A stretch of DNA of 64,000 nucleotides from Yponomeuta sedellus (lineage: Eukaryota > Arthropoda > Insecta > Lepidoptera > Yponomeutidae), in the NCBI GenBank assembly GCA_934045075.1, contig OW203726.1, forward strand, positions 5,651,535 to 5,715,534, given 5' to 3'. Under the pieces are notes generated by a model, which worked only from the letters and a program-made list of their open reading frames with translations, searched no databases and had not been told where the DNA came from. Below, piece after piece: positions 24,409 through 35,314 of this stretch (the first letter of the stretch is position 1; every line of letters begins with the position of its first letter). Position numbers and translations under genes: made by a program.

Positions 24409-24600
24409 GGTATGAAGACTGATTACGACGTCCTAGGTCGTGGGTTCGATTCCCACTCAGAGCCGCCTACCTACAAAATGGCCTTAGTCTGGGTGTATTT
24501 TAATGTCTGTGACGTCCTTGCCTGGTTACCATAGCGACGGGTTTCCTAGTCTGGGACAGAACAAGTGATTTTGTTGTAATGTTATTATACGTCAAGATTA
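24409..24600 (+). repeat. tRNA-derived SINE, third type
   Basis: CCTCGCGGTATGAAGACTG and GGTCGTGGGTTCGATTCCCA form the tRNA-like head. The body contains TGTCTGTGACGTCCTTG and GGGTTTCCTAGTCTGGG, distantly like the family B body. Confidence 0.55.
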
Positions 24601-25270
24601 TCTTCATCAAAAGAGAATGTTGGCTTGACGACCACGTGTGCCTACGGGGATTGACGATTTATTGATTTACTGTGCTGGCTGTACTAGCTGTGCCCCGCGG
24701 TGTTACCCGCGATTACCCCATTGGTATAAGATATTTTCCCGCAATAAAAAATACACACTAACAAAATTTCGCCTTTATAATATTAAATAATATAATATAA
24801 GTGTGATGCATCTCAGATCCTATACAACGTGATCAAATCTATTGACGGGACCCTTATTACCCTACCCGGGTTGGTGGAGGATTGTAAGGCAGTGGCTGGC
24901 CTTACTGTATATTCTGGTTGTGCAATAAAGTTTTCTCTATCTATCTATATTGCTAACATGAAAATATTAGTGACAGATTTCGTAACATATCAATTTCTCA
25001 AACAGTGACTAACACTGATTTGCAAATTTGTAAAGTAAACTATCTCAACAACCTCATGTTCAAGGCCTACCATCCTTCCGACTATTTACTTTGACATCGC
25101 AAGCTTGGTCTAGCGCGGCGACATGACAGGGAAGTAATGATTTGTGTAGACTAGGCACGGACCCGGCGACAGTGAAAGTGTCTAGTCATTGTCTAAAAAG
25201 GCTTTCACATTTATATTACTTAGTTTCACGTAAATAGTGTCTCCGCTTCGCCTTGCAAGACTTGGCGTTA
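24601..25270. other. Non-coding stretch
   Basis: A LINE-tail fragment occurs near 24850-24950 (GGTTGGTGGAGGATTGTAAG; TCTATCTATCTAT). Nothing else is recognised. Confidence 0.4.
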
Positions 25271-25277
25271 ATGGAAG

Positions 25278-25773
25278 AGGCTATATTGCACCGGATCAAC
25301 ACTGCGGCATTGCGGCATTGCGGCATGCCACAAGGCCGCATGCTACAAAATTAAAAATGTCGCACATTGTGGCAAGAACCGTGCGGCATGGCAACACCTT
25401 GCGTCATGTGGCAGACTGTCGCAGCTTGTATCCAGGCACAATGGATTCCATGCGACATTTTTCGTGCGACATTGACATTCTGGTAATCTTCTTTCCACCA
25501 AACGTTTCTTCTTCCGTTGTTTAGCTGCATGGCTTAGTACTAAATAAGCTGCTGCTAAAGTTACTTGATCAGCCATATTCTATGGTGTATTCCTTCGATC
25601 AAACAAGTAGGTGACGATGCTTTGGAAATTATCTAGGCACGATGTTGCCTCGGCGTAATATAGGCTGCCGTATGCCACATATGCCGCAAACTGTAGCATG
25701 CTTCAAGGTGCCGCATGCCACAATATGTAGCATGCGGCTTTGTCGCACGTTGTTGCCTCGGCGTAAACGAGCC
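25278..25773 (-). mobile_element. Decayed PIF/Harbinger-like element
   Basis: The ends resemble each other inverted (GGCTATATTGCACCGGATCA at left; GGCTCGTTTACGCCGAGGCA read from the right), and TTA follows the right end. A GCGGCATG/CATGCCGC motif recurs many times in both subterminal regions. A minus-strand frame at 25343-25576 starts MADQVTLAAAYLVLSHA then KQRKKKR, which resembles the alanine-rich then basic N-terminus of HARBI1-type nucleases. It stops after 77 codons, so it is an internally deleted or decayed copy. The left target duplication is not clear. Confidence 0.45.
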
Positions 25774-25779
25774 TTAAAT

Positions 25780-27000
25780 TGTAAGTGTTATGGCAATGCA
25801 TTTGGTGCTGCTTAATAAATAAAATAAACGGGCCCGTGCCACCTCTATGAGGACAACCGAGGAGAGAAGGAAGTGACGTGTCTTGGTAAGGCGTATGACT
25901 AGCTGCATGAAGGGATATCTGGGAGGGATTATTAGGAAACTCTTCTTAATTAAGAGCTATTGGTAAATTGCGTCACACCAGTTTTATAAGTTCTGAAGCC
26001 ACGAGACCTTCTCAGAGGAGTTTGTATGGTCCTTCCTCCCTCAGCGTGACGTCAATATAATATTTAGAAATTATTAAATAATATAACAGCCCAAGTTCGT
26101 GTCGGCCCACGCGCATTGTAGGCTTGTAGAAGGAGCATTTTGACCTGCTTTACAGAACTAATAACTTCATCAAAGTAATTTTCTATGGAATTTGTACGAA
26201 CTTTTCCTTTTATGACCTAGTCGCCTATTACTCGTTAACTATAAGGCCTTTACTTACCCGTGATAGTTTTCCTTGTACGTTCATTACATGTTCTACTGCC
26301 CTACATTTTTCACGTTTCTACAATCAACCAGGACGACTACTGCAACAAAAAATAACGCTTTTTTGCAAACGGACGCCACCGCCAAGTCCCTTAAATATCT
26401 AGTCATCTTCAGACAACTTCATCTGCAAGAACAGTACAATATCACGAATTGGATTCTACGGTTTACCACCACTCTATTATTAGACGGCATAAAACAATTT
26501 TAATGCATTTTCAACAATGTGGACCCTATAAAACGTCAGAAAGTGAAGATCTTTGAGCAAACAAACGTAGGTAACAACGTGTGCCTGCTTATTTCAGTAG
26601 CTAAGTCCAAGTACTTACCCAGATAATTATAGAACCGTTCTATCTCATTATTTCGCGTCATTACTCAGAGCTCTACATACAATGATTGAGCGTGTTTGCT
26701 AGAATATCCTACGCCAAGGTCCGGCAATTGGTTTACGAGTACTTTGGTACCTGCTAAGGGAAACAAAGGTACAAGTACCGTAACTGAACATTCATCTCAC
26801 TTTTTGTCTCTTCGGAGCACTGAACTGGCGCTTGGAGGGTTATAAAATGTACTTATAATGGGGCATTTTCGTCCTACAATATGGTATACAAAAAGTAGGT
26901 GGTAACAAAGAAAAGTAAAGCCACAAGGATGTAACTGAACACAAACCGTCACGACTTTGGCCGAATCATAGTTTACAAAACAGAGACGTGACTCTACCAG
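25780..27000. other. Non-coding stretch
   Basis: No gene or clear repeat was recognised. Confidence 0.4.
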
Positions 27001-27049
27001 CGTCCACAAAATCTAAACAACTATGTATAGTGTTTAGATTTTGTGGACG
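27001..27049. repeat. Perfect 19-bp fold-back hairpin
   Basis: CGTCCACAAAATCTAAACA, an 11-nt loop, then the exact reverse complement at 27031-27049. Confidence 0.9.
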
Positions 27050-29100
27050 TATTTCGACCCAGAACGTTTCCTTGATTTCGACGCGTTCTAAGGATGACAG
27101 TCGACAGCCGACCTTTAATTTTTTAAAATCATCCGATTTTGAATTACTCTATTTGAGCCTTGATATTTATAATGGGGCGTTTCATTCGGCTATAAGTCGG
27201 CAATCCATCTGCAAGCCGTCAGATTTACATTAACTTATGAACCCTCATCTAAGCAGATTATCCTTACTTCGGACGACGCAGGTCTGCAACAAGGGACTTG
27301 CAGGTTATAAGACGGGAGATTCTCAAAAGGCGACGCAAATGGAGTAGGAGTTGGCGGAGACACTGATAGTAGATAGATAGATAGATAGATAGAGAACACT
27401 TTATTGTACAAAAAAAGAAAATAATTGTTTCATTTCTCAAGTCGCTTTCGTATCTGAGTAGAATGCACTGCACGCATGCCTCTATGTAAAGTTAATTGTA
27501 CATTGTACAATTTTCACAATCGCGTCACTTTTCACAGTTTTAAGTAGCAGAGGCAGTGGAGGGTGTCGTCAGTTCTGCTTACTGGAGAGGGGTGACGGGG
27601 AGTAGGCATATATGAGTACCTAATTCACATCTTTGCCATAGGTGACATATAATATGTCAAATGCCATAGGTAACATTTATGTTTTGTAGAGTCCCTTTTC
27701 CTGGCAAAATAATTGTGTGAATCAGTCCCAAATTATACCTTGAAATGTCCGTGACTATTACGCCGGGTTTCAAAATAAATTCTAATTTGAACCGAAGGAT
27801 GATTACCCACAAGTCCCACAACTAATAAATTGACCTCATCGATAAAGCATCGTACGTATTTAATAGGTTCTTCGACTCCACGAGCCAGGAAAAATATGCA
27901 TTTCGAAGACTTGTTTTTTGAATATTTATAAAAGGTATGTAGGTACATAAAAAGCGTCGAGGAAAAAACCGAATTGCAATGTTTATCTTGAGCATAGCTA
28001 ACAGTTTAACTGGTGTTTGATTAGGTACTTGAACGTTTTTGTTGATAGCGTTATCTCGGAGATGACGCTCCCTCTACAATATGCTAGCGATTGTTATCAA
28101 TGACGAATGGAAAACCTAAGAATGTTATGGAATCATTTCGATCTGTCTCACGGACGTAATCTTGAAGCCAATCAAAATGTCTCCCACTGTGTCCAAAAAG
28201 AATAAAAATTTAATAGTAAGTAAGGTTTTATTAGTCAGACGCTTTGTCATTTAATTTCATTTTATTGACCATGTAAATAATTAAATTTATAAAAACAAAA
28301 TATTGTGCTTGAATAAAGGTAGTAGTCTGAATTATAAAGGTAATGGTTTGAATTTTCGGTTAAACAATAAGTGAAATTTCACTTACGATTTCTAATCTTT
28401 GGGACGGTTTAAATAAATTTAGAGCAGGTTTTTTTTAATCACGAAATCAATTAGTATACATCATTACCTAACTAGCGCCTATCTAACGACGTAGATACAT
28501 GATTAGTGAGATATTGTGACGGCATTAAGTCCGCCATGTTGTAGGTACATTAATTTAAGCGCAATAAAAGTATTAATAAATATAATATTTTATTTTACTT
28601 TTGCAAGTATACTATTCCCCAGTAGAGTCTTATTGCAAGGAATTTGCTACTGTTAGAATAACCACAACTTTACTGGCTCATGTTTCACAATACAACCAAG
28701 CGGTTCACTGTAAAAATTACGAGAAAGCGTTGCAGGATTTTTTTAGTCTGTATGGTAGGCGAACGACTGCTGGGGCCATTGTTACGTGCTTATAAAACGA
28801 GTTTTCTTCGTTGATAACACCGACAAAGGTGGTTCTCGGGACATTAATGCAGCTCCGGACAAGTTGACTCTTTTATTCCCTCGAATTGCTCCGAAGTTAC
28901 AAGTCAAATCAAAATGCATGGAGCTGAGTCAATCATTCACAATATTTTCAACAGCACAATAATTGTCAAGACGAAGTCAATTTTGTAATCACGCCTAATT
29001 ATCATAACATTAGCGATGATAACTTATAAGCCGATAGCAAACCTGATTGACAACAAACAAGGCAAACAATGTTTTGTGTTTAGAGAGGTAGAGTCCACTT
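27050..29100. other. Non-coding; start of RhoU intron 1 on the minus strand
   Basis: A (GATA)n tract with a LINE-tail segment (GAACACTTTATTGTAC) lies at 27365-27410. No second Rho exon was found here or further left, where I looked for the switch II motif (DTAGQ) and NKxD-like patterns. Confidence 0.5.
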
Positions 29101-29102
29101 AC

Positions 29103-29925
29103 CGTTGAATGTGTCGTATGCAGTTGGCGTGTACTCGTCCCGAAATTGGTCCTGCGCGTAAGCAGCTATCAAGGAGGTCTTCCCAACGGCCCCGTCACCC
29201 ACCAACACACACTTTATCTTTTCCTTCTTTCCACCTTTCACCTTCCTCTTGTCTTTCACGTGAAACATCCGATTTAAACTGCGGGCCTTTTTCACTTTTT
29301 CCCTAACGGCCCAGTCGTTGACTCTATCACAGCAGTTCAGGTCTCCGGACCCGTCGTCGCGTATCACAGTGTTGTCCTCCGGTACTTCGGAGTAATCGTA
29401 GTCAGACTCCTCCCTTCGGCGCAGAGGGAACTGACTCGGGCTGTGGACTCCGAACACGAAGGGTCCGTCCCCATCCCTCTGCGGGAGCCTCGGAGGAGCG
29501 ACACCGTTCGCGGGAACCGCAGGCCGCGCGTGCTGCACTGGAGGTCTGTACTGCGATGACAGGTACTCCGCAGACGCGTGGGGATCGAATCGGAACACCA
29601 GCTCGGCCTCTCTCCTGTCAAGGCTCAACTCAGGCGGCGTTACTTTACCTTGAAAGTAGCCGACTTTATCGCGTGCCCTAGCTTCCTGGAGTCGTTTTTC
29701 TAGTTCGACGTTGGACGGCTTCCAGTAATCCGGTTGGTAGGGGTCGGGGGGGTAGTCCGGGAGGTGGCGCGGAGCCGGCGCGGGCGCGGGCCGGTACTGG
29801 TCGCGCGGCGGCGCCCGCGGCGGCACCACGGCCTGCAGGCGGCAGGAGGGCTCCGGGAGCAGCGGCCGCCGCCCCGAAAGGTTCGCGGTGCGGTTAAACA
29901 TGATCCCTTCGAGACTAGGAGACAT
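29103..29925 (-). CDS. RhoU: Rho-family GTPase, RhoU/Wrch-like, first coding exon
   Basis: This exon encodes 274 residues plus one base. Residues 1-100 are rich in proline and arginine ([27 protein letters not shown]). A charged linker follows, then a lysine-rich stretch and the start of a Rho G domain: [12 protein letters not shown] (P loop at about 243-250) and YTPTAYDTF (switch I, threonine at about 268). RhoU/Wrch proteins are membrane-associated small GTPases in cytoskeletal signalling, with a proline-rich N-terminus that binds SH3 adaptors. The exon ends at a consensus donor (ACG|GTAAGTGG, GT complement at 29101-29102), after which the frame soon stops. The first ATG is at 29925. A second, in-frame ATG at 29901 has a better context (A at -3). 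The switch II and C-terminal exons lie outside the window. The N-terminal extension is much longer than in vertebrate RhoU. The Rho assignment is strong; RhoU rather than another Rho is an inference from the P-loop/switch sequence and the extension. Confidence 0.8.
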
Positions 29926-30290
29926 CGGGGATCAGGAGGCGGCGGGGCGGGGTATGGTGCGTGCGTCAGCGTAGCGCATAACTCTCGCGCTGTGAAAGTG
30001 TGTTGATTACGGTCAGGCGGCAATGGACGCGGCGACGCGGCGAGCTCAGCGTGCGGGCGGAGCGCGACTGGCGGGCGAGCGGCAGTGGAGCGGCACGCGA
30101 GGCGAAGCCCCCCGCTCTCGGAGAAATGACCTGTTGCTGTGGCCCGTACCCGTACCTGTGCAGGTAGAGCCACTGCATACAGCTGCTCGCGAACAAAGCA
30201 CCTCATATGGCATTCAGCGAGGCAGCCGGCCGACCGGCGCACCAAGGACGCTCATTCACCGAAACCCCGCGACGCGTCGCGATGAATGAA
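29926..30290 (-). promoter_or_regulatory. CpG-rich promoter and 5' UTR region of the Rho gene
   Basis: The 350 bp upstream of the Rho start is strikingly GC- and CpG-rich compared with the AT-rich flanks (GCGGCGACGCGGCG, GCGGGCGGAGCG and similar). Base composition falls back abruptly near 30295. This fits a broad CpG-type promoter and leader. No TATA box is evident. The exact start site cannot be set from sequence. Confidence 0.5.
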
Positions 30291-30671
30291 CCGCGACGTG
30301 TTTTGTTTACTTACCTATGTTGGTTTCTCTACTAAATATTCCATGTGCATTGTATTCGGTAGTAACTAGTTACATTTAATAGGTGATGATCAAACATTAC
30401 CTTCATTTTTGTCGCTAAATATCGCCTAATAGCGCCACCTTGATATGTTGTCAACTGTACCTACTTCTACGATTTAACTTCAATGATTTACAGCCTATAG
30501 CGCTTTATTTCTTGATAATCTTCAATCACAACGCGTCGATTAAGATCTCACTAATCAAAATTTGAACATAGGTACATAACACCCCTCTTTTTGGCTTCAC
30601 CGCAGTCGGGTATCTTGGATAACTCAATTTCAAGTTTATACTTTCTTGACGCAAATCTAGCTCAACCTTTT

Positions 30672-30968
30672 TTTATGTAGCCTATAGATAAACGTTCCAC
30701 TGCAGGGCACAGACTTCTCACAGAAAGAGTATTTATTACCACACGTGCCCAGTGCCCACCCCAGATTAGCAATTTCAAGCACTGAGGTATTAAACAGCTA
30801 AAACACAATGTTTTCCTTCAACTTTAGCGAGTGGTATTGCTACTATAACTTCACAAATGGTATATAACTTAGAAAACAAAGTCATTAGTACTTGCCCGCA
30901 CTGGGAATCGAGCCTGGGTCTCTCGTTTCCGAGCGCAAGGTTCTACCCACTGGGCCACCACGCGCCGC
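30672..30968 (-). repeat. SINE family C, fullest copy
   Basis: In order: GCAGGGCACAGACTTCTC, TTACCACACGTGCCCAG, GCAATTTCAAGCACTGAGG, TGCTACTATAACTTCACAAA and TGGGAATCGAGCCTGGGTC. The last is the complement of a tRNA B box, and an A-box complement (CTACCCACTGGGCCACC) follows. The tRNA-like promoter therefore reads on the minus strand. Confidence 0.7.
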
Positions 30969-31490
30969 TCCAAACTTACCAGAAATTAAACATTTTACAT
31001 AGGACAAACTGGGACTAACTTTGTTTGAAACACAGAACATGTCGCACTGTTATTTCCATAACGTCACTAAACGAAAATCATCAAAATGGAGATAAGTAAC
31101 GCCATCTAACTTACGTTTTTTGACATTTTTTTTTGTAAAAGACACTGGTTCAAATAGTTAATTAAAACTGCACTAGATGGCTTTGTGACGTCACGTTGTT
31201 TCGTCCAAAACGCTTGAGTTGTGAGCGCCTAACGACACTTTCGCCATTATGCAACGGGACGTCAACGAGTATTGTTAATTCAGTGCAAGAAATGATGACA
31301 ATTTATGTTTAGAGACATTGTTGCGGTTATAATACTTCTAAGTTTTTAAGAATTTGTGACACTGTAACGACATTATTTTGTTAGTGTCGTTAAGTCAGTT
31401 AAATGGACCGCGTTATTTTATCTAGAATAATTGACTTGGTGACACTAAACTTAAAATGTCGTTAAGACTAGTGCAAAGTATCTTTACTTT

Positions 31491-31748
31491 TTGATGAATA
31501 TTGACATTAAAGCAATAACAGATAAAAACATCAAACAAAATATACAGGGAGAAAAGATAAAACTTACTGATATAAAGATTATCAAAGTCATGAAAAATGA
31601 AGAACAAGCAAATAAAATACAGTTTTTTTATAAAACGTCTTACGCTGACAATGATTTCAAGGAGATCAAGCTAGAGCCAGCCAAAGTTAAAACGAAAAGA
31701 CAAGGAACAACATCAGCTGCTGTGGCCATTGAACTAAAACAGTTATAA
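31491..31748 (+). CDS. Unrecognised lysine-rich ORF inside the inverted-end element
   Basis: About 85 codons from the first TTG/ATG (31491/31494). The frame is open from about 31450. The peptide is rich in K, I and D, with a central QFFYKTSYADNDFKEIKLEP. The stop falls inside the adjoining SINE. Without the SINE, the flanking copy of the target sequence would give a stop a few codons later, so the original frame ended about here. I do not recognise the protein. It may be a remnant of the element's own protein or a captured exon. Confidence 0.3.
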   Translation: MMNIDIKAITDKNIKQNIQGEKIKLTDIKIIKVMKNEEQANKIQFFYKTSYADNDFKEIKLEPAKVKTKRQGTTSAAVAIELKQL

Positions 31749-31887
31749 ACCTATTTAGAGGCTAAAAATTCCACCCAGGCTATCCGTGCCAGCGCTCTTT
31801 CCAACTGAGCTAATGGGCGACCCAACGGCATCAGTGAAATTTTGAACCCCTTTACAACATTCTCTGTATTACGTACATGCAGCGACT
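31748..31887 (-). repeat. SINE family A copy lacking its B box
   Basis: It has the tail complement (CTATTTAGAGGCTAAAAATT), then CACCCAGGCTATCCGTGCC. The stretch that should hold the GGTTCGAATCC complement is deleted. A 17-bp direct repeat GAACYAAAACAGTTATA (one mismatch) flanks it at 31731-31747 and 31888-31904. Confidence 0.8.
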
Positions 31888-31899
31888 GAACCAAAACAG

Positions 31900-32340
31900 T
31901 TATACACTTAAAAAATACCTTTAGCTGAAAGGAAATTGCTGTGTGGTGTCGGCTTAGAGAATAGCACCAACCCAATTCTTCCCGCGGGTGTCGTAAAAGG
32001 CGACTAAGCGACACAAACCGGGGGGGTGGGCAGCAGCGCCCCCTGTACAATTCCACCGAACTGCGATCCCCAACACGCATGCCCAGCGTGGGGATTATGG
32101 GCACTATCACCCAATGATAGCACAACGTGGCGCTCTTTAGGGGAGGGCTATGTCCAGCAGTGGACATAGCCTGACGACGAAAGGAAAAAGGTGGGATGAC
32201 GATCTGCGAAAAACAGCCGGCAGATGTTGGATGCGGCAAGCTGAAGACAGGGCGCTATGGCGCTCATTAGGGGAGGGCTATGTCCAGCAGTGGACTACAT
32301 AATATAGCCTGAAGAAGAAGAAGAAAAGAAAAAAGAAGAT
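31900..32340 (+). repeat. SINE family D copies
   Basis: GCTGTGTGGTGTCGGCTTAG, CCGCGGGTGTCGTAAAAGGC, CCAGCGTGGGGATTATGG, GGGGAGGGCTATGTCCAGCA and a (GAA)n tail. The end is partly repeated at 32240-32340, suggesting two overlapping copies. A related copy sits reversed in Ns1 intron 9. Confidence 0.65.
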
Positions 32341-33478
32341 TTTAAGTCGCTTGTTGACCATAATCTTGTTCCTAGATACGACGCCTCATTTTATTTTGAT
32401 CATATTCTTTTTTAGTAAAGATAAATAGATAGAATATTTTTTATTGCATGTACACCAGGAATTACATAAATAAAAAAGTAAAAATAATAAGTAGTATAAA
32501 TGAGTGCTATAGAAAATGTAATATTAATGCACCTACTGAGAAAAGTATTACATAACAATTTCATACTAAGTTGATCTCAAATGATGTGATATCAGTAAGA
32601 AATATGCTGCTCAAAGCTTACCAAAGTGTTATTCTAATTGTAAGTCTAGAAATTAAGATTAAAAGAACTGATTTTTGAGTATTTTTAACGATTATTTTTA
32701 TATAATTGTTGCTATTGGAGCCGTTAATACTTTAAGGATACTTATGAAACCGCTAGTGTGTTGCGCGGAAAAACGACACTAAAAAAGTTTTTGATTTTTT
32801 TATATACTGAAATAGGGTATTTTTTTATTTTTGTTTTTTGTAACAAGAACTGCTATTGTCATTCTTTGGTAAATATAAAACATTTAATTGCAAAAACGCT
32901 TCTACTTTGATTTATAGCTTTTACAAAAAAAACAAAACTTTAAACGCTTCTACTGAAAATTTATATATTTTGTTTAGTGACGTTAAGGAAATAACAGTGC
33001 GATGTGGTTTCAAAGTCTGTAAAGTACCTTTCTAATTTGTGCTGTGAAGATGAAAAAAGTTTTCCTGCATTCTGTTCAAAATATGAAACAAATTGTTACA
33101 TTTCCTTTTCCTTTGCTTGTAATTTCAGTGGGGCAAAAAATGTTACACGATACATACAAGATAATGTTAAGTAAAATTTAAATTGTGCTTACTTTAAATA
33201 GGTACCATTTAAAGTAAGCACAATTTATTCTACAAACTAGATAATTATGGTATAATATTGGTGGAGATCTTTAATCTATCACAAATTGAATTCGGTTCGC
33301 GCGTTATTAAATGTTACGTTTTGAATCTGATCAAAGACTTCGTAGATAGTATTCATGTTTTAGCTGCATAAAAAAGAAATCCTAATATTAGATTATGTAT
33401 TTGCTTAGAATAAGTAGGTATATACGTGAAAATAAAATTTTGCTATTTGCGGCTTAAAAGAAACAGACAATTTTTATT
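32341..33478. other. Non-coding; fold-back at 33179-33227
   Basis: 33179-33199 and 33207-33227 are perfect 21-bp inverted arms (TAAATTGTGCTTACTTTAAA...) around a 7-nt loop. A LINE-tail piece is at about 32430. The remainder is AT-rich and unrecognised. Confidence 0.6.
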
Positions 33479-34081
33479 TTATATCCGAGCGTACTCGTTA
33501 AGCAAATGCCACATGTTATTGACAGTGTTTTGACATCTCAGATGAGAAACATTGTTCTGTGCAGCAAACATCACATTAATCTGAGCTGCAGACTGGTTTA
33601 ATTGTTCTGTGCTGCAAACGGAACCAGTGCTGCCAGACTTACTATAATTATCGTGCATGTACGATAATTTGACTCCGGTAAGATATCCCATCGCCCATAG
33701 GAATTGTCGCAAAAAAATCGTTTCATATATGCTCACAAATTTGCTAGTAAATTTCACTCGATGATGTCGTAATAGATGAGATGTCGTAATATCGCATGTA
33801 ATTACTAAAAGCGTAGGAATAAACGCATTCATTGACAGTTGACATTCGTTTCCTAATTGGAAAGTCCAAAGAAGAAAGAAGTTAGTTTGATTTGAAAACT
33901 TTTGAAAAACTTTGTTTGACGCTTCAAGTGCAGTGTAACTAAAAGTGGGACGAATTTGTAGTTGGTTTTTTGGAGAATACGTTCCCGATCTAAGCTCGGG
34001 ATCGGCATCCAGCAGCCCAATGGCCTCCTCGTCTGACTCTGAGTGGCCGAACCCCGCTTTTTTTTTTGAGACTATATCCAT
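33479..34081 (-). CDS. Candidate intronless gene of unknown function, 200 aa
   Basis: The frame is open for 603 bp in AT-rich DNA. It starts in an excellent context (AACAATGG) and ends in TAA overlapping AAAATAAAA, a likely poly(A) signal. The N-terminus is MDIVSKKKAGFGHSESDEEA then IGLLDADPELRSG, a charged, serine/acidic region. The middle has a moderately hydrophobic stretch (AFIPTLLVITCDI). The C-terminus is polar (QLNQSAAQINVM, AAQNNVSH). I recognise no family. It could be a small lineage-restricted gene, a first exon (a weak GT lies at the codons for RSGT), or a retrocopy. It lies between the Rho gene and Ns1, on the same strand as Rho. Nothing shows that it is expressed. Confidence 0.45.
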   Translation of the reverse strand: MDIVSKKKAGFGHSESDEEAIGLLDADPELRSGTYSPKNQLQIRPTFSYTALEASNKVFQKFSNQTNFFLLWTFQLGNECQLSMNAFIPTLLVITCDITTSHLLRHHRVKFTSKFVSIYETIFLRQFLWAMGYLTGVKLSYMHDNYSKSGSTGSVCSTEQLNQSAAQINVMFAAQNNVSHLRCQNTVNNMWHLLNEYARI

Positions 34082-34084
34082 TGT

Positions 34085-35300
34085 TTATTTCTTTACTTCA
34101 TGTTTTTCACGGAAAGTTTGTGAATTATTTGTAAACAAACACCCTCCGTAAATAATCCGACGTTTCGATATAGGTGTCATTTGAAAATTTTGAGAATAAC
34201 TTTTAATACAATATATTTTATACCTAAATAGTTTTTTTTGTGTATGAAATGAAAATGAAATGAAAAATGAAAAACGTTTATTAGGTAGCAAAAGTTACAG
34301 TATTTGTCCTGGCTCCCAAACTAGGATACCCTGTGCTATGGGTAGCCAGGCACTTTCGTAGTTGTATGTACAATGTGCATAATTGCAGATTTCTTAGATC
34401 TAGATAGGTTACGTTTATTGCACATAATTTATACATACACATAATACATAATTGCAGATTGTTATACCTTAAGTTCAACACAGTCACGTTAAAATCAAAT
34501 AAAATCAATCACAAAAAAAAATAATAAGCAGAAAAGTTTGCTTAGCTTATATTTCGAGTGAGAGGGTAACTTATAAAGAATTAGTTCGGTTATCCCGCTA
34601 GCAGAAGCCGAATCGCCAGGCTACCTGGGCACTCGACCCACCACGGCATTATGTGAGCGCACGGGGTCACCAGAGAGACACGCGCTGTGCATCTGCTATC
34701 TCCTATCATTTCTGTGTAGTGAGGCAGCCATCGTGCGCGAGAGTACGTTCGGATAAGTGATGATGAGATGTACAGTAAACGTATGCATTGTAGATGTTGC
34801 GTGTGGCTATTGAACCAATTCCTTATCGAGTTATTTTTGTAAGGTGTGTAAGCGTTAGTGAATATGTGGAAATATATAAAAAAATATTTTTTTTTTTTAA
34901 TTTTTTGTGAAATATTGAGGGTAATATATTATAGTGTTTTGATATGTGTTGTTTATGCAGGGTGAAAAAATAAAGTGAATGTGTTTACAGGGTGAGAAAT
35001 GAGAGTTGTGTAAGTATTTTGTTGAGTCGGGTATAAGAATGGGATTATATATGTGAAGTACAGGTATATATATATATATATATATATTCTGTACAACATT
35101 TGCGGTGTTCCTGATTATTTTTTGTTGTGTGCATTTATTTCCTTATATATTTAATTGTAGAAATGTATTTTGAAAAGTTTTTATTTTGTCTTTTTTATTA
35201 TTCACTAAAAGTCTATTGTTATACTTTTATTCACTCTTTTACTATTAACTAACTAAATTAAATGTTTTAATATTAATTCGGTCCCTTCATAGTTTTTTGA
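34085..35300. other. Non-coding; SINE B-like tail and LINE 3' region
   Basis: CAAACTAGGATACCCTGTGC near 34320 is the complement of the SINE B body. 34500-35300, including a (TA)n run at 35066-35085, probably contains 3' untranslated sequence of the minus-strand LINE at 35315-36583. No gene is recognised. Confidence 0.4.
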
Positions 35301-35314
35301 GAGTAGCCAGTTTT

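Larger units (their letters stand above)
31022..33017. mobile_element. Candidate DNA transposon with inverted ends, 2.0 kb, with nested SINEs
   Basis: 31022-31072 and 32972-33017 are inverted relative to each other. The 32-bp core TCGCACTGTTATTTCC-T/A-TAACGTCACTAAAC matches at 30 of 32 positions, and TTTGAAAC-like sequence lies outside it on both sides. Between them is an unrecognised reading frame (31491-31748), a SINE A (31748-31887) and a SINE D (31900-32340). No transposase motif or target duplication was recognised, so the class is unknown. Confidence 0.45.

Noticed and set aside
1..29100. Further RhoU exons
   Set aside because: I looked on the minus strand for switch II (DTAGQ-like) and the C-terminal part of a Rho domain and found none. 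The remaining exons must lie outside the window.
29700..30245. 181-codon minus-strand frame beside the Rho exon
   Set aside because: It overlaps the proline-rich Rho exon in another frame and the CpG-rich leader. GC-rich DNA lacks stops by composition.
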